Notes: generated by a model from the letters alone, not told the origin. Positions 31,085 through 40,261 are shown, numbered from the stretch's first letter. The stretch is DNA of 64,000 nucleotides from Mycobacterium sp. E787 (GCF_001668725.1 NZ_LZKL01000085.1:1-64000), one strand, 5' to 3'. Made by a program: numbers and translations.

Positions 31085-31614
31085 TCCAGGTTTACATCCC
31101 GGCCACCTTGGAGATGTTGCAGCAGCTGATCACCGACGGATCCCTGTGGCCGGTCAACGGCACCGCGTTCGCGGTGACGCCGGCGTTGCGCGAGGCCTAC
31201 GCGGAGGGCGACGACGACGAGCTCGCCGACGTGGCGCTGCGCGAAGCGGCGCTCGCGTCGCTGCGCCTGCTGGCCGCCCAAGAGGACCACCATGCGCAGG
31301 AAGGCCAGGCCGGTCTGCCACCCCGGCGGGCGGTGCTGGCCGCCGAGGTCGACTGGGGTGAATCCGGGGCCAGGTACCGCCCCGATCTCGACGACGCCGT
31401 CGTCAGACTGGCCGCCCCGGTCACGATCGAACAGGTGGTCGCGGCCTACGTCGACAACGCCGCCGCCGAGCCGGACGTCACCAGGGCGATCGAGGTGATC
31501 GACGACGCCGACCTGGGCGACGAGGACGCCGAGCTGGTCGTCGGCGATGCCTTGGACCACGACCTCGCCTGGTACGCGAACCAGGAGCTGCCGTTCCTGC
31601 TCGACCTGCTGTGA
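31081..31614 (+). CDS. Conserved actinobacterial protein (Rv3231c-like)
   Basis: A 177-residue acidic soluble protein beginning MIQVYIPATLEMLQQLITDG. It matches Rv3231c in position, size and its coupling to ppk2 (ATGA at 31081-31084). No catalytic motif is recognisable; the sequence is rich in Asp/Glu and Ala, especially near the C-terminus (DDADLGDEDAELVVGDALDHD). The conserved linkage suggests a partner of PPK2 or of nearby lipid genes, but this is only context. Confidence 0.82.
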   Translation: MIQVYIPATLEMLQQLITDGSLWPVNGTAFAVTPALREAYAEGDDDELADVALREAALASLRLLAAQEDHHAQEGQAGLPPRRAVLAAEVDWGESGARYRPDLDDAVVRLAAPVTIEQVVAAYVDNAAAEPDVTRAIEVIDDADLGDEDAELVVGDALDHDLAWYANQELPFLLDLL

Positions 31615-31667
31615 CCCGCCCGATGTGACGCAATCCTGGCGCGCGCGTCTGGCTGCGCCGACGTAAC

Positions 31668-31681
31668 CTACGGTACCGTAG
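31668..31681. promoter_or_regulatory. CTACG-N4-CGTAG palindrome upstream of the reductase gene
   Basis: CTACGGTACCGTAG is a perfect 14-bp palindrome 34 nt before the ferredoxin-reductase ATG. The same half-sites with the same 4-nt centre recur upstream of desA3 (32875-32898). The two genes encode partner proteins, so a shared repressor is likely. Confidence 0.65.
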
Positions 31682-31715
31682 CCTTTGTGAGGGGCGTCGT
31701 GAGCAGGAGTTTCGG

Positions 31716-32861
31716 ATGAGCAAGAAATACGCGCCGATCACCGCGAATGTCGTCGACACCAAGCGCCCGGTCGTCGCCGGGGCGGACCGGCATCCCGGCT
31801 GGCACGCGCTGCGCAAACTGGCAGCCCGCATTACCACGCCGCTGCTGCCCGACGACTACCTGCGCCTGGCCAACCCGCTGTGGTCCGCCCGCGAATTGCG
31901 CGGCCGCATCGTCGAGGTGCGCCGCGAGACCGAAGATTCCGCGACGCTGGTGATCAAGCCGGGCTGGGGCTTCAGCTTCGACTACCAGCCGGGCCAGTAC
32001 ATCGGGATCGGGCTGCTGGTCGACGGGCGCTGGCGCTGGCGGTCGTATTCGCTGACGTCGAGCCCGGCCGAGACCTCAGCCGCGCCGCGCACGGTGACCA
32101 TCACCGTCAAGGCGATGCCCGAAGGCTTTTTGTCCACCCACCTGGTGGCCGGCGTGGAGCCGGGCACCATCGTGCGGCTGGCCGCGCCGCAGGGCAACTT
32201 CGTCCTGCCCGATCCGGCGCCGCCGAAGATCCTGTTCCTGACCGCGGGGTCCGGGATCACGCCGGTGATGTCGATGCTGCGAACGTTGGTGCGGCGCAAC
32301 CAAATCGGTGACATCACCCACCTGCATTCGGCGCCCACCGAATCCGACGTCATGTTCGGCGCCGAGCTGGCCGCGCTGGCCGCCAACCAGCCGGGCTATC
32401 GCCTGCAGGTGCGCGAGACCCGCAGGCAGGGCCGGCTGGATCTCGCCACGCTGGACCACGAGGTGCCGGACTGGCGCGAGCGCCAGACCTGGGCGTGCGG
32501 GCCGGAGGGCATGCTCGCCGCGGCCCAGAAGGTGTGGTCGTCGGCCGGCATCGGCGACCGGCTGCACCTGGAGCGATTCGCGGTATCCAAGGCGGCGCCC
32601 GCCGGAGCCGGCGGGACGGTCACGTTCGCGCGCAGCGGGCGCGCCGTTGCCGCGGACGCGGCGACCTCGTTGATGGACGCCGGGGAAGGCGCCGGTGTGC
32701 AGATGCCCTTCGGCTGCCGGATGGGCATCTGCCAATCGTGCGTCGTCAGCCTGGTGGACGGCCACGTCCGGGACCTGAGGACCGGCGCGGAGCACGAGCC
32801 CGGCACGCGAATCCAGACGTGTGTGTCGGCCGCCTCCGGGGATTGTGTGCTCGACATCTAA
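31716..32861 (+). CDS. Ferredoxin reductase, electron donor to DesA3 (Rv3230c-like)
   Basis: The 381-residue flavoprotein has three domains. The FAD domain carries RSYSLTSSP-type binding ([14 protein letters not shown]). The NADPH domain includes [18 protein letters not shown] and [11 protein letters not shown]. The C-terminal 2Fe-2S plant-type ferredoxin has ligands C334, C339, C342 and C369. In M. tuberculosis the homologue Rv3230c passes NADPH electrons to the DesA3 stearoyl-CoA desaturase. ATG 31716 is preceded by GAGCAGGAG. A palindrome (31668-31681) covers its promoter region. Confidence 0.93.
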   Translation: MSKKYAPITANVVDTKRPVVAGADRHPGWHALRKLAARITTPLLPDDYLRLANPLWSARELRGRIVEVRRETEDSATLVIKPGWGFSFDYQPGQYIGIGLLVDGRWRWRSYSLTSSPAETSAAPRTVTITVKAMPEGFLSTHLVAGVEPGTIVRLAAPQGNFVLPDPAPPKILFLTAGSGITPVMSMLRTLVRRNQIGDITHLHSAPTESDVMFGAELAALAANQPGYRLQVRETRRQGRLDLATLDHEVPDWRERQTWACGPEGMLAAAQKVWSSAGIGDRLHLERFAVSKAAPAGAGGTVTFARSGRAVAADAATSLMDAGEGAGVQMPFGCRMGICQSCVVSLVDGHVRDLRTGAEHEPGTRIQTCVSAASGDCVLDI

Positions 32862-32874
32862 AGGCTACTCACAG

Positions 32875-32898
32875 GTAACCTACGCCTTCGTAGGTTAC
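32875..32898. promoter_or_regulatory. GTAACCTACG-N4-CGTAGGTTAC operator upstream of desA3
   Basis: Perfect 10-bp inverted arms (32875-32884 and 32889-32898) flank a CCTT centre, 50 nt before the desA3 ATG. The inner CTACG-N4-CGTAG equals the palindrome before the partner reductase. A further GTAGGTAAG half-site follows at about 32905-32913. This looks like a TetR-family operator. The regulator is not identifiable in this window with confidence. Confidence 0.7.
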
Positions 32899-32947
32899 GA
32901 TAACGTAGGTAAGTGACCGGACAACGACCGCAGGGAGAAGAAAGACG

Positions 32948-34237
32948 ATGGCGATCACCGACGTCGACGTATTCGCCCATCTGACGGACGCCGACATCGA
33001 AAGCCTGGCCGTTGAGCTCGACGCGATCCGCCAGGACATCGAAGACTCACGCGGGGCGCGCGACGCCCGCTACATCCGTCGCACCATCGCCGCGCAGCGC
33101 GCGCTCGAGGTGGCCGGCCGGCTGCTGCTGGCCGCCAGTTCCCGCCGTTCGGCGTGGTGGGCCGGGACCGTCACATTGGGCGTGGCCAAGATCATCGAGA
33201 ACATGGAGATCGGCCACAACGTCATGCACGGCCAGTGGGACTGGATGAACGACCCCGAGATCCACTCCTCGACGTGGGAGTGGGACATGAGCGGGTCGTC
33301 CAAGCACTGGCGCTACACCCACAACTTCGTCCATCACAAGTACACCAACATCCTCGGGATGGACGACGACGTCGGCTACGGCCTGCTGCGGGTCACCCGC
33401 GACCAGCGCTGGAAGCGCTTCAACATGTTCAACCTGCTGTACAACACCCTGCTGGCGCTCGGGTTCGAATGGGGCGTCGGCCTCCAGCACGTGGAGCTCG
33501 GCAAGATCGCCAAGAAACGTATGGACAACGACGACGCCCGGCAGCGGGTCGACGAGTTCCTGGCCAAGGCGGGCCGCCAGGTGCTCAAGGATTACGTCGC
33601 GTTCCCGGCGCTGACCGCGCTGTCGCCCGGCGCGACCTACCGGTCGACGCTGACGGCCAACGCGACCGCCAACGTGATCCGCAACGTGTGGGCCAACGCC
33701 GTCATCTTCTGCGGGCACTTCCCCGATGGCGCGGAGAAATTCACCAAGACCGACATGATCGGCGAAACCAAGGGCCAGTGGTACCTGCGCCAGATGCTCG
33801 GCAGCGCCAACTTCGAAGCCGGTCCGGCGCTGCGGTTCATGAGCGGCAACCTCTGCCACCAGATCGAGCACCACCTGTACCCCGACCTGCCCAGCAACCG
33901 GTTGCACGAGATCTCGGTGCGGGTCCGCGCGCTCTGCGACAAGTACGACCTGCCCTACACCACCGGCTCTTTCCTGCTGCAGTACGGCAAGACGTGGCGC
34001 ACCCTGGCCAAGCTGTCGTTGCCGAACAAATACCTGCGCGACGACGCCGACGACGCGCCGGAGACGCGTAGCGAGCGGATGTTCGCCGAACTGGAGCCGG
34101 GTTTCGCGGGCACCGACCCGCAGACCGGCCGGCGGCGCGGCCTCAAGACCGCCATCGCGACCGTGCGTGGCTGGCGGCGCGCCAAGCGCGCCAAAAGGCA
34201 AGGCGCGCAGGCGGACTCCGCCGACCTGGCGGCCTGA
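32948..34237 (+). CDS. desA3: Acyl-CoA delta-9 desaturase DesA3
   Basis: The 429-residue membrane di-iron fatty-acid desaturase has three histidine boxes: H90NVMH94, H125NFVHH130 and H304QIEHH309. Hydrophobic stretches lie between them. It converts stearoyl-CoA to oleoyl-CoA for membrane lipids and triacylglycerol, with electrons from the upstream reductase. It is a target of isoxyl in M. tuberculosis (Rv3229c). ATG 32948 follows GGGAGAAGAAAG. The C-terminal tail is basic (GWRRAKRAKRQG). In H37Rv the next gene is Rv3228; here about 9 kb of other genes intervenes. Confidence 0.95.
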   Translation: MAITDVDVFAHLTDADIESLAVELDAIRQDIEDSRGARDARYIRRTIAAQRALEVAGRLLLAASSRRSAWWAGTVTLGVAKIIENMEIGHNVMHGQWDWMNDPEIHSSTWEWDMSGSSKHWRYTHNFVHHKYTNILGMDDDVGYGLLRVTRDQRWKRFNMFNLLYNTLLALGFEWGVGLQHVELGKIAKKRMDNDDARQRVDEFLAKAGRQVLKDYVAFPALTALSPGATYRSTLTANATANVIRNVWANAVIFCGHFPDGAEKFTKTDMIGETKGQWYLRQMLGSANFEAGPALRFMSGNLCHQIEHHLYPDLPSNRLHEISVRVRALCDKYDLPYTTGSFLLQYGKTWRTLAKLSLPNKYLRDDADDAPETRSERMFAELEPGFAGTDPQTGRRRGLKTAIATVRGWRRAKRAKRQGAQADSADLAA

Positions 34238-34305
34238 AACATCCGACCGTCCCGCGCGCCGCATCGCCTGGGCTACCCTCGACAAGGTACGAGGAGAGGT
34301 GCGCG

Positions 34306-34842
34306 ATGCTTGCAGCGTTCGGATTCGAAGCCCTCGGTCTGGTCGTCGGCGACATGTACTTCGTCGACCCTCGCCCGCTCGAAGGTCAGGAAACCCCGGA
34401 ACGGGGAGTCAGGCTGGAACTTCGGCTGATCGAGCGGGACGAGCCCCGTGGCTCCATCTACGCCGGCGTCCCGATCACCTTCGCGCGCCCGGTGTGGCGG
34501 GTGGACCTGTTCGGGTCCACCGAGAGCCCGCCCGGGACGCTGGACCGGGCCCATCACCATCCCCGTTTCGACGGGTGGGAGCCCGGGCGCCGGCATTTCG
34601 TCCCCGAGCTGTCCGCCGACCCGGTGGGCTGGCTGGCCGGCCAGCTGGCCGACCCGGCCGCCGTGCTGGCCCGGGCGGGCGTCGACCCCGACGAGGTTCC
34701 CGAAGCCGATAAGGCCGGGCTCGCAGCGGCGGCCCCGGAGATCGTCGCCGCGGTGAAGCGCATGCTCGACGGCGTGCGGGTCGGCGAGTTAGCCCCGTCG
34801 CCACCCGAGCCGGTCGCCGCGGCCCGCACCGGCTGGCTCTGA
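34306..34842 (+). CDS. Uncharacterised 178-residue protein
   Basis: It starts at ATG 34306 with a GAGGAGAGG ribosome site. It begins MLAAFGFEALGLVVGDMYFVDPRP, continues with a soluble mixed region (RLELRLIERDEPRGSIYAGVP, VWRVDLFGSTE) and ends in alanine-rich helices. It contains HHHPRFDGWEPGRRHF, a histidine cluster that could bind metal, but no family is recognised. It is the first gene of the block that separates desA3 from rsgA. It converges on the diadenylate-cyclase-like gene, 27 nt away. Confidence 0.65.
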   Translation: MLAAFGFEALGLVVGDMYFVDPRPLEGQETPERGVRLELRLIERDEPRGSIYAGVPITFARPVWRVDLFGSTESPPGTLDRAHHHPRFDGWEPGRRHFVPELSADPVGWLAGQLADPAAVLARAGVDPDEVPEADKAGLAAAAPEIVAAVKRMLDGVRVGELAPSPPEPVAAARTGWL

Positions 34843-34869
34843 TTTCGCCCGGTGGCTTGTCCCGCGCCT

Positions 34870-36666
34870 TTAGTCGATGAGGTACTCCTCGGTCATTTCC
34901 GGGTCGGCGCGGAGAGGGTGCTCGAAAGTGCGAACGTTGGCGCCGTCTGCCATGCGGCGCTCCCAGTGGTCGTCCATCAGGGCGTTGACCTCCGAGATCT
35001 GATCCGGCGAGAGGTAGAACGCCTTGGCCTCGATCCGCCGGTACGCCTTGTAGAACTCTTCGGGGTGGACCGGATCGATGGCCGCCGCTTCCCGCAGCGC
35101 GGCGAGCAGGGCATCCCGCTCGCTGCGACGCATCCTGGGCCGCAGGTCCGGTAAGAGGTTGATCATGCCGTCCTCCGACACCAGCAGGATCACGGTCGGC
35201 ATCCGCGCGTCTCGGGCATGAGCGAGGTACTTCACCGCGGAGTTGTACCGCGCGCCGCGGGAACGGTCACCCTCGCTGGTGGCGGTGCCGTCCAGGATGA
35301 CCCCGATCGCGTGGCAATACCCGGACGGGTCGACGAGCACAGCGCCATCGATGCCGGTGACTTTTCCGACGAATTCCTGGTCCAGCCTTGTCGGTTCGAT
35401 GGTCAGCGCCTGGCTTTCCAGCCGGGCTGCCTCTTCGGCGGCGCGTTCGGAGATGACAAGCATGGTTCCATGTGCGGCCCTGCTCGCCGCAGTGGCGAGG
35501 TCCCACAAAGCGCCGCCGTCGTATTGCTGGAACACCCGGCCGCAGAGGTCGTCGAGCCGTTCGGGGGGCAGTGGCTGGTCGGGCAGCCGCGCGGCTCCGA
35601 ACTGCACGGTCACCAGCCGGACGCCGGCGTGGCTCAACTCCCAGATGCCGTCGCCGAGAACGACGACCTGGAAAACCGACTCGGACGTTTCGGGATAATC
35701 CGGCCGCTGCCGTCCGAATCCGTAAACCTCGTTGCCGTCGGTGAGCAGCGACTCGCCGTGGAAGCTGCTGGTCTCCAACAGCTTTCGGAGTGTTCGGGTC
35801 TCGCTGACGGGGACCGGGGAGCGAAGCGTCACCGAGCGGTCGATGTGCTCCGAGCGCGCGTCGGCGAGTAGCAGCGATCCGACGCCCACCCGCGTTTCGT
35901 ACCGTGTTGTCGACACCCGGTTCAGCCCATCGAACAAGTCGGTCCAGGTGTCGTTGCCGGCCAACAAGGTGGCCGAACGGGTCAGGGCCCTGCCCGCCGC
36001 CCTCGCCACATCCGCGGGGTCGTGGCCGATGCTCAGCCCCGAGCCGGCGTGCGGTTCGTACAGTGCCCGCCTGCTCAGGCGAAGGATCTCGTCAACCGCG
36101 CCATGGACGAGCGATGGCGTGACGGGGTGGCCGCCCGCCGTCGTGGTTAGCAGGTGCGGGGTGCTGTGGTGCACTCGGTCGGGCAGTCCGATCGCCGCGA
36201 ACACGAGGTGCTGCTCCACGGGTGCCGGCAGTCCTACGACCAACCGCAGACCCGGTCGAAGCTTCCCCTCGAGCACCTCACCGATGGCCGTGGTGTAGGC
36301 GCGGTGGCGCAGTTCCTGGTGCCGCTTCTCCCGCACCCCCGGCGAGCTGAATTCGGTTGTGGTTTCGCCGTTTTGGCGGTAGAGCTCGGCGGCCCGGTCA
36401 AACAGGCCGTCAAAGTCGGCCGGGACGATCAGCCCGTCCTCGGGCTCCACGCACAACGGATGGCCCGACCCCTTCTTCCTCGGCAGCCCGATCAGGAAGA
36501 CCGTCGGCTCGGCGGATACGCCGAGCGCCTCCAGCGAACTGCGGAGCGCGATCTCCACAGAACCCCGGAATGGGCTCTGGAAGCCCCACATGAACCGATC
36601 GATGGCATCTGGCACCCCATAATGGTGCCTACATCCGTCCCCGTCGGTCCAGGGCAAAATTCGCAC
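34870..36666 (-). CDS. Putative sensor with C-terminal DisA-type diadenylate cyclase domain
   Basis: A 598-residue protein. Residues about 385-510 match the DisA_N (DAC) fold: GTMLVISERAAEEAARLESQ (400-419), the DGA motif (440-442) and a second motif RGARYNSA (470-477) where DisA has GTRHRAA. TVILLVSEDGMINLLPDLRP (491-510) is equivalent to the VSEETG region. The first 380 residues resemble no family I can name and may be a sensor domain. The protein probably makes c-di-AMP or a related dinucleotide. The H-to-Y and R-to-N changes in motif two could alter substrate. It would be additional to housekeeping DisA, encoded elsewhere. Confidence 0.7.
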   Translation of the reverse strand: MRILPWTDGDGCRHHYGVPDAIDRFMWGFQSPFRGSVEIALRSSLEALGVSAEPTVFLIGLPRKKGSGHPLCVEPEDGLIVPADFDGLFDRAAELYRQNGETTTEFSSPGVREKRHQELRHRAYTTAIGEVLEGKLRPGLRLVVGLPAPVEQHLVFAAIGLPDRVHHSTPHLLTTTAGGHPVTPSLVHGAVDEILRLSRRALYEPHAGSGLSIGHDPADVARAAGRALTRSATLLAGNDTWTDLFDGLNRVSTTRYETRVGVGSLLLADARSEHIDRSVTLRSPVPVSETRTLRKLLETSSFHGESLLTDGNEVYGFGRQRPDYPETSESVFQVVVLGDGIWELSHAGVRLVTVQFGAARLPDQPLPPERLDDLCGRVFQQYDGGALWDLATAASRAAHGTMLVISERAAEEAARLESQALTIEPTRLDQEFVGKVTGIDGAVLVDPSGYCHAIGVILDGTATSEGDRSRGARYNSAVKYLAHARDARMPTVILLVSEDGMINLLPDLRPRMRRSERDALLAALREAAAIDPVHPEEFYKAYRRIEAKAFYLSPDQISEVNALMDDHWERRMADGANVRTFEHPLRADPEMTEEYLID

Positions 36667-36784
36667 CGCGAGCGTTGGTCCACGCCTTGATCGCCTTGAT
36701 GGCCGGCAGCGCGGGTGTGCATCGATTTTCGTTGCGGCGCTGAGCTGCTGCGCGCGGCCGGCAATGAGGTACGACTTCAGTCGC

Positions 36785-38023
36785 TCACTTCGACTCGGTT
36801 CGCCGCGCGAATTGCGGGGCGTGCTCGGGGAGCGGGCCGACGCCGACCGCGTAGGCGGGGATCACCGCCAGCGAGGGGATCCAGCCGAAAAGCCTTGCGG
36901 CGGCGTTGGTGATCAGGGGCGGCGGTGGCTTGATCTCGCCACGCAGGACGACCGGGATGAGGACTCGCCCTGCGGCCTGTTGCACCGCCTGGGTGATTGC
37001 CGCGGGGAGCTTCCGGCGCCGCTGGACCGCGGCCAGGTTCCGAGTGGTGAGCCGGTGGGCCAGCAGCGGGTCGGCCAGGATCCGTGCGGCGGCCACTGCG
37101 TCGGCGATCGCGAGGTTGATCCCGACCCCGCCGGCCGGGGACATGGCGTGGGCGGCGTCCCCGATGCACAACAGTCCCTTCCTGTACCAACGACGGAGCC
37201 GGTTCACCCGCACGTCGAGAACTTTGACGTCGTCCCACGATCTGAGGTTCTGCACCGAGGCCTCGGGCACCAATTCAGCTACCTGAGATCGGAAAGTGTC
37301 GAACCCGCGGGAGTGCAATTGTTGCTCACCCCCTTTGGGGAGGAAGCATCCGGCCTGGAAGTACCCTTCGCGCGGGATCAGCACCAAAGTCAGGCTGGGC
37401 GAAGTGCGCGGCGTCAGTTGAAATTTCACTTCGGTCTTGCGGTCGAGTCGAAACCACCCGACGTCGAACGGCACCGGGTACTCGCGCGCGGTCAATCCGG
37501 CCTCGCGGCGCACGGTCGACGTGCGGCCGTCGCAGCCCACGGTGAGGTCGGCGCGCAACTCTGCGGGCCCGTCGGGCCCGAGGTAGCGCACCCCGGTGAT
37601 GGCGTCGCCGTCGCGCAGCAACCCGGTGACCTCGGTTTGCATCCGCAACGTGAACGTGGGTTCGTCCTTGCCCGCCTCGGCGAGCAGATCGAGGAAATCC
37701 CATTGCGGCACCAGCGCGATATAGCGATGGGGCAGGCGCAGGCGGCGGAAGTCGACCAAAGTGACCTGCCGTCCGTTGATGTCGAATTCGGCCTTCTCGA
37801 ACTTGCTGTGCGGCAGGGCGTCGAAGCGGTGAAACAACCCGAGTTCGTCGAGCAAGCGCAGGGTGACCGGGTGCACCGTGTCACCGCGAAAGTCGCGGAG
37901 GAAGTCGGGGTGCTTCTCGAACACGGTGACCTCGACGCCGGCTCGGGCCAGCAGCAGCCCGAGGATCATTCCGGCGGGACCACCTCCGGCGATCGCGCAG
38001 GTGGTGGATTTCGGTTCGGTCAT
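36785..38023 (-). CDS. FAD-dependent aromatic monooxygenase
   Basis: The 412-residue class A flavoprotein hydroxylase has three diagnostic motifs. These are the N-terminal GxGxxG (CAIAGGGPAGMILGLLLARAG), the central DG motif (LTVGCDGRTSTVRREAGL) and the C-terminal GD motif (LLCIGDAAHAMSPAGGVGINLAI). It uses NAD(P)H and O2 to hydroxylate or epoxidise an unknown organic substrate. It ends 118 nt before the diadenylate-cyclase-like gene on the same strand, and lies downstream of the F420-type gene, also on the minus strand. Nothing in the sequence ties it functionally to either neighbour. Confidence 0.88.
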   Translation of the reverse strand: MTEPKSTTCAIAGGGPAGMILGLLLARAGVEVTVFEKHPDFLRDFRGDTVHPVTLRLLDELGLFHRFDALPHSKFEKAEFDINGRQVTLVDFRRLRLPHRYIALVPQWDFLDLLAEAGKDEPTFTLRMQTEVTGLLRDGDAITGVRYLGPDGPAELRADLTVGCDGRTSTVRREAGLTAREYPVPFDVGWFRLDRKTEVKFQLTPRTSPSLTLVLIPREGYFQAGCFLPKGGEQQLHSRGFDTFRSQVAELVPEASVQNLRSWDDVKVLDVRVNRLRRWYRKGLLCIGDAAHAMSPAGGVGINLAIADAVAAARILADPLLAHRLTTRNLAAVQRRRKLPAAITQAVQQAAGRVLIPVVLRGEIKPPPPLITNAAARLFGWIPSLAVIPAYAVGVGPLPEHAPQFARRTESK

Positions 38024-38144
38024 TGTGTTCTTCGCTTCCGACGGGCTTCGACAGGGCGGATCGCGTCGCGTCGTATCACATCACGGCTGGTGATGTCCCT
38101 GCTACCACCACAGGTCTCAGCCGCATCGCCCGGATGGACGGCGG

Positions 38145-38645
38145 CTACCCTGAATGCTCCGCAGAGAAGACGTCGATCGCCCGCACGGGCGCCAACATCA
38201 CCAGCGGGATCTGCCGACTCGTCGACCTCTGATAGGCGAGGTACGGCGGGTAGAGGTGAGTCATGTACGCCCACACCTCGTGCCGTTCCTCGCCTTCGGG
38301 CTCGCGCCAGGTCGCCTCGAATGCCTGGGTGGCGATCTGAACGCCGATCGTGTTGCTCTGTAAGACATTCAAGTACCACTCCGGGTGCGCGTCGGCGCCA
38401 CCCTTGGATGCGACGATCACGATCTCGCCGCCGACGTTGCCGTAGATCAGCGGTCTGACATAGCTCTTACCCGATTTGCGCCCGACAACCTCGATCAAGC
38501 AGTGCGTGGTCAGCTTGCGGCCCCCGAGCGCGCTCAGGTCCATGATGTGGCCTCGCGTGCCGCCGGAGGTCAGGTAGCTCTCGAGGTGCTCGCTGATCCA
38601 GTCACTGCGCTCCGCTCGGATCGCGGCCGCGTCGGCGTCGCTCAT
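38145..38645 (-). CDS. Ddn-like deazaflavin (F420)-dependent nitroreductase family protein
   Basis: The 166-residue split-barrel protein belongs to the actinobacterial Ddn/DUF385 family. Signature stretches are HCLIEVVGRKSGKSYVRPLIYG and VIVASKGGADAHPEWYLNV, which line the F420 pocket. A C-terminal PPYLAYQRSTSRQIPLVML segment is also typical. Family members reduce quinones or nitro-compounds with F420H2; the substrate here is unknown. ATG 38645 is preceded on the coding strand by GGAGGAGT. It diverges from the DUF732 gene across a 280-bp spacer in which no gene is seen. Confidence 0.88.
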   Translation of the reverse strand: MSDADAAAIRAERSDWISEHLESYLTSGGTRGHIMDLSALGGRKLTTHCLIEVVGRKSGKSYVRPLIYGNVGGEIVIVASKGGADAHPEWYLNVLQSNTIGVQIATQAFEATWREPEGEERHEVWAYMTHLYPPYLAYQRSTSRQIPLVMLAPVRAIDVFSAEHSG

Positions 38646-38925
38646 GGATGACTCCTCCCGTCAACGAGGCGAGGCCGCACGACCGCGCCTCCGTCCGCTG
38701 ATTTTGCCAGGCTGACCATGCAACCATGTGCCGGCACGCGGCCGCGCAAGGACGTAGCCCGTGCCATAAGGGCTGGCCGATGCCGCTGGCATCGCCGTCA
38801 CCGTTGGTGTTGGTCGGATCCGTGCCGTTTCGATTTGCCAGCCGGCAGGATCCAGCTAATCTAGCTGCAGCCGCGTGAGCGTCAGGGGGCTTGGAAATCC
38901 GTAGTCCACACCGAGGAGTCAACGA

Positions 38926-39258
38926 ATGAAGAAGCCCGCTCGACTGACCGGCCCGCTGGCCGCCGTCCTGGGTGGTGTCGCCGTCGTCACGGCCCCGCTC
39001 GCGACTGCCGACTCGGCGGATGACGCTTACCTGTCGACGCTCAAGGACAAGGGCATCACCTGGCCGAGCGGCGCCGACCCGACGATGGTCCAGATCGGGC
39101 ACGCGGTGTGCACCGACTGGTCCAAAGGGATGACCTTCGAGCAAACGCTCGCCGACGCGAAGTCGGGGATGCCACAATTAGCCGACACCTCCCTCGCCAA
39201 GATCATGGGTGCGGCGACGGGGGTTTACTGCCCGCAGTACTCGAGCAAATTCGACTGA
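38926..39258 (+). CDS. DUF732 secreted protein
   Basis: The 110-residue protein has a cleavable Sec signal (KKPARL, then an Ala/Gly/Val-rich core, cleavage likely after ATA at residue 28). A short mature domain starts DSADDAYLSTLKDKGITWPSG. Two cysteines (AVCTDW and VYCPQY) probably form a disulfide. DUF732 proteins are small exported mycobacterial proteins of unknown role, present in many copies per genome. ATG 38926 follows CCGAGGAGT. Confidence 0.87.
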   Translation: MKKPARLTGPLAAVLGGVAVVTAPLATADSADDAYLSTLKDKGITWPSGADPTMVQIGHAVCTDWSKGMTFEQTLADAKSGMPQLADTSLAKIMGAATGVYCPQYSSKFD

Positions 39259-39293
39259 CGTTGCGCCGCAACAACGCGGATTGACGCGGCGAC

Positions 39294-40145
39294 TCAGCGC
39301 GCGGGACCGTTCGGCGCCGCGCAGAGCCGGTCCAATGCCGCCCGGCTCTCGTCGTCCGCTGCGCGGCAGATCATCAACCGCTGGTCCGTATCCTGCAGGG
39401 GCGTGAGCACTTCGAAGTGAATCGCGAGCGCGCCGACGTCAGGATGCCGCATCGCCTTGCGCCCGCGGCCATTGACCTTGACCTCGCGCTCTGACCACAA
39501 TCGCGCGAATTCGTCTTCGTGGGTGGTGAATTCGGTTATGAGGTCGGTCAAGGCCCGATCATCCGGATGGGCGGCCCAGGCGGCGCGCAGGTGGGCGACC
39601 CCCTCCCGCACGACACGGTCACGGTCGACGTAATACTCGCGGATCTCAGGATGCATCAGGCACAGCCACATCGCATTGCGCTGCGACGGCGGCAGGGTGT
39701 CGAAATCCACTAGCAGCCGTGCCATCTCGCCGTTCCAGGCCAGGATGTCGAAGCGATGGTTCATCAGCATGGCCGGCAGTGGCGACAGGTCGTCGACCAG
39801 CTGCGCCAGCGGGGGCGCCGCGGCGGTCGCCGGGCTGTGGGTGTTGCGCGGGCGCCGCCGGGCCAGGTCGAAGAGGTAGGCGCGTTCCTCGGCTCCCAGG
39901 CGCAACGCTCGGGCCAGCGCCTCGATCACGTCCGCGGAAGGCCGCAGCCCGCGGCCCTGTTCCAGCCGCACGATGTAGTCGATGCTCACCCCGGCCAGTT
40001 CGGCAACCTCTTCACGGCGCAGTCCCGGCGTCCGCCGGGACCGCCGCCGCAACGGCAGGCCGAAATCACGCGGGTCCAGCCGTTCCCGTCGGGCCCTAAG
40101 GAACGCGGCCATCTCCTGTGTCGTGTCCACGGTGCGGGTAGTCAC
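39294..40145 (-). CDS. XRE-family regulator with MmyB-like ligand domain
   Basis: The 283-residue protein has an N-terminal HTH_31/XRE domain (RTPGLRREEVAELAGVSIDYIVRLEQGRGLRPS, about residues 37-69). A C-terminal MmyB-like domain with a PAS-like fold follows (LPAMLMNHRFDILAWNGEMARLL). Such regulators commonly control a divergent oxidoreductase gene, sometimes in response to fatty acids. Here the aldo/keto reductase gene begins 116 nt away on the opposite strand, so it is the likely target. ATG 40145 is the only sensible start. Confidence 0.9.
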   Translation of the reverse strand: MTTRTVDTTQEMAAFLRARRERLDPRDFGLPLRRRSRRTPGLRREEVAELAGVSIDYIVRLEQGRGLRPSADVIEALARALRLGAEERAYLFDLARRRPRNTHSPATAAAPPLAQLVDDLSPLPAMLMNHRFDILAWNGEMARLLVDFDTLPPSQRNAMWLCLMHPEIREYYVDRDRVVREGVAHLRAAWAAHPDDRALTDLITEFTTHEDEFARLWSEREVKVNGRGRKAMRHPDVGALAIHFEVLTPLQDTDQRLMICRAADDESRAALDRLCAAPNGPAR

Positions 40146-40261
40146 GTGCGGTCCAACGGCCGGGGTGGGACTCCTGTTCCCAGGAACTTCTTTCCCTTAC
40201 CCCCTGCCGGTTGCGGTGACAGCGTCGTTGTCGAAAGCGATCACGAGCATGGGAGGACACG

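Noticed and set aside
34306-36666. A CBASS-type immune operon built on the diadenylate-cyclase-like protein
   Set aside because: The neighbour at 34306 is convergent, so it is not co-transcribed, and has no recognisable effector domain. The same-strand upstream gene is an ordinary flavin monooxygenase 118 nt away. No Cap-type effector, protease or ubiquitin-like gene is nearby.
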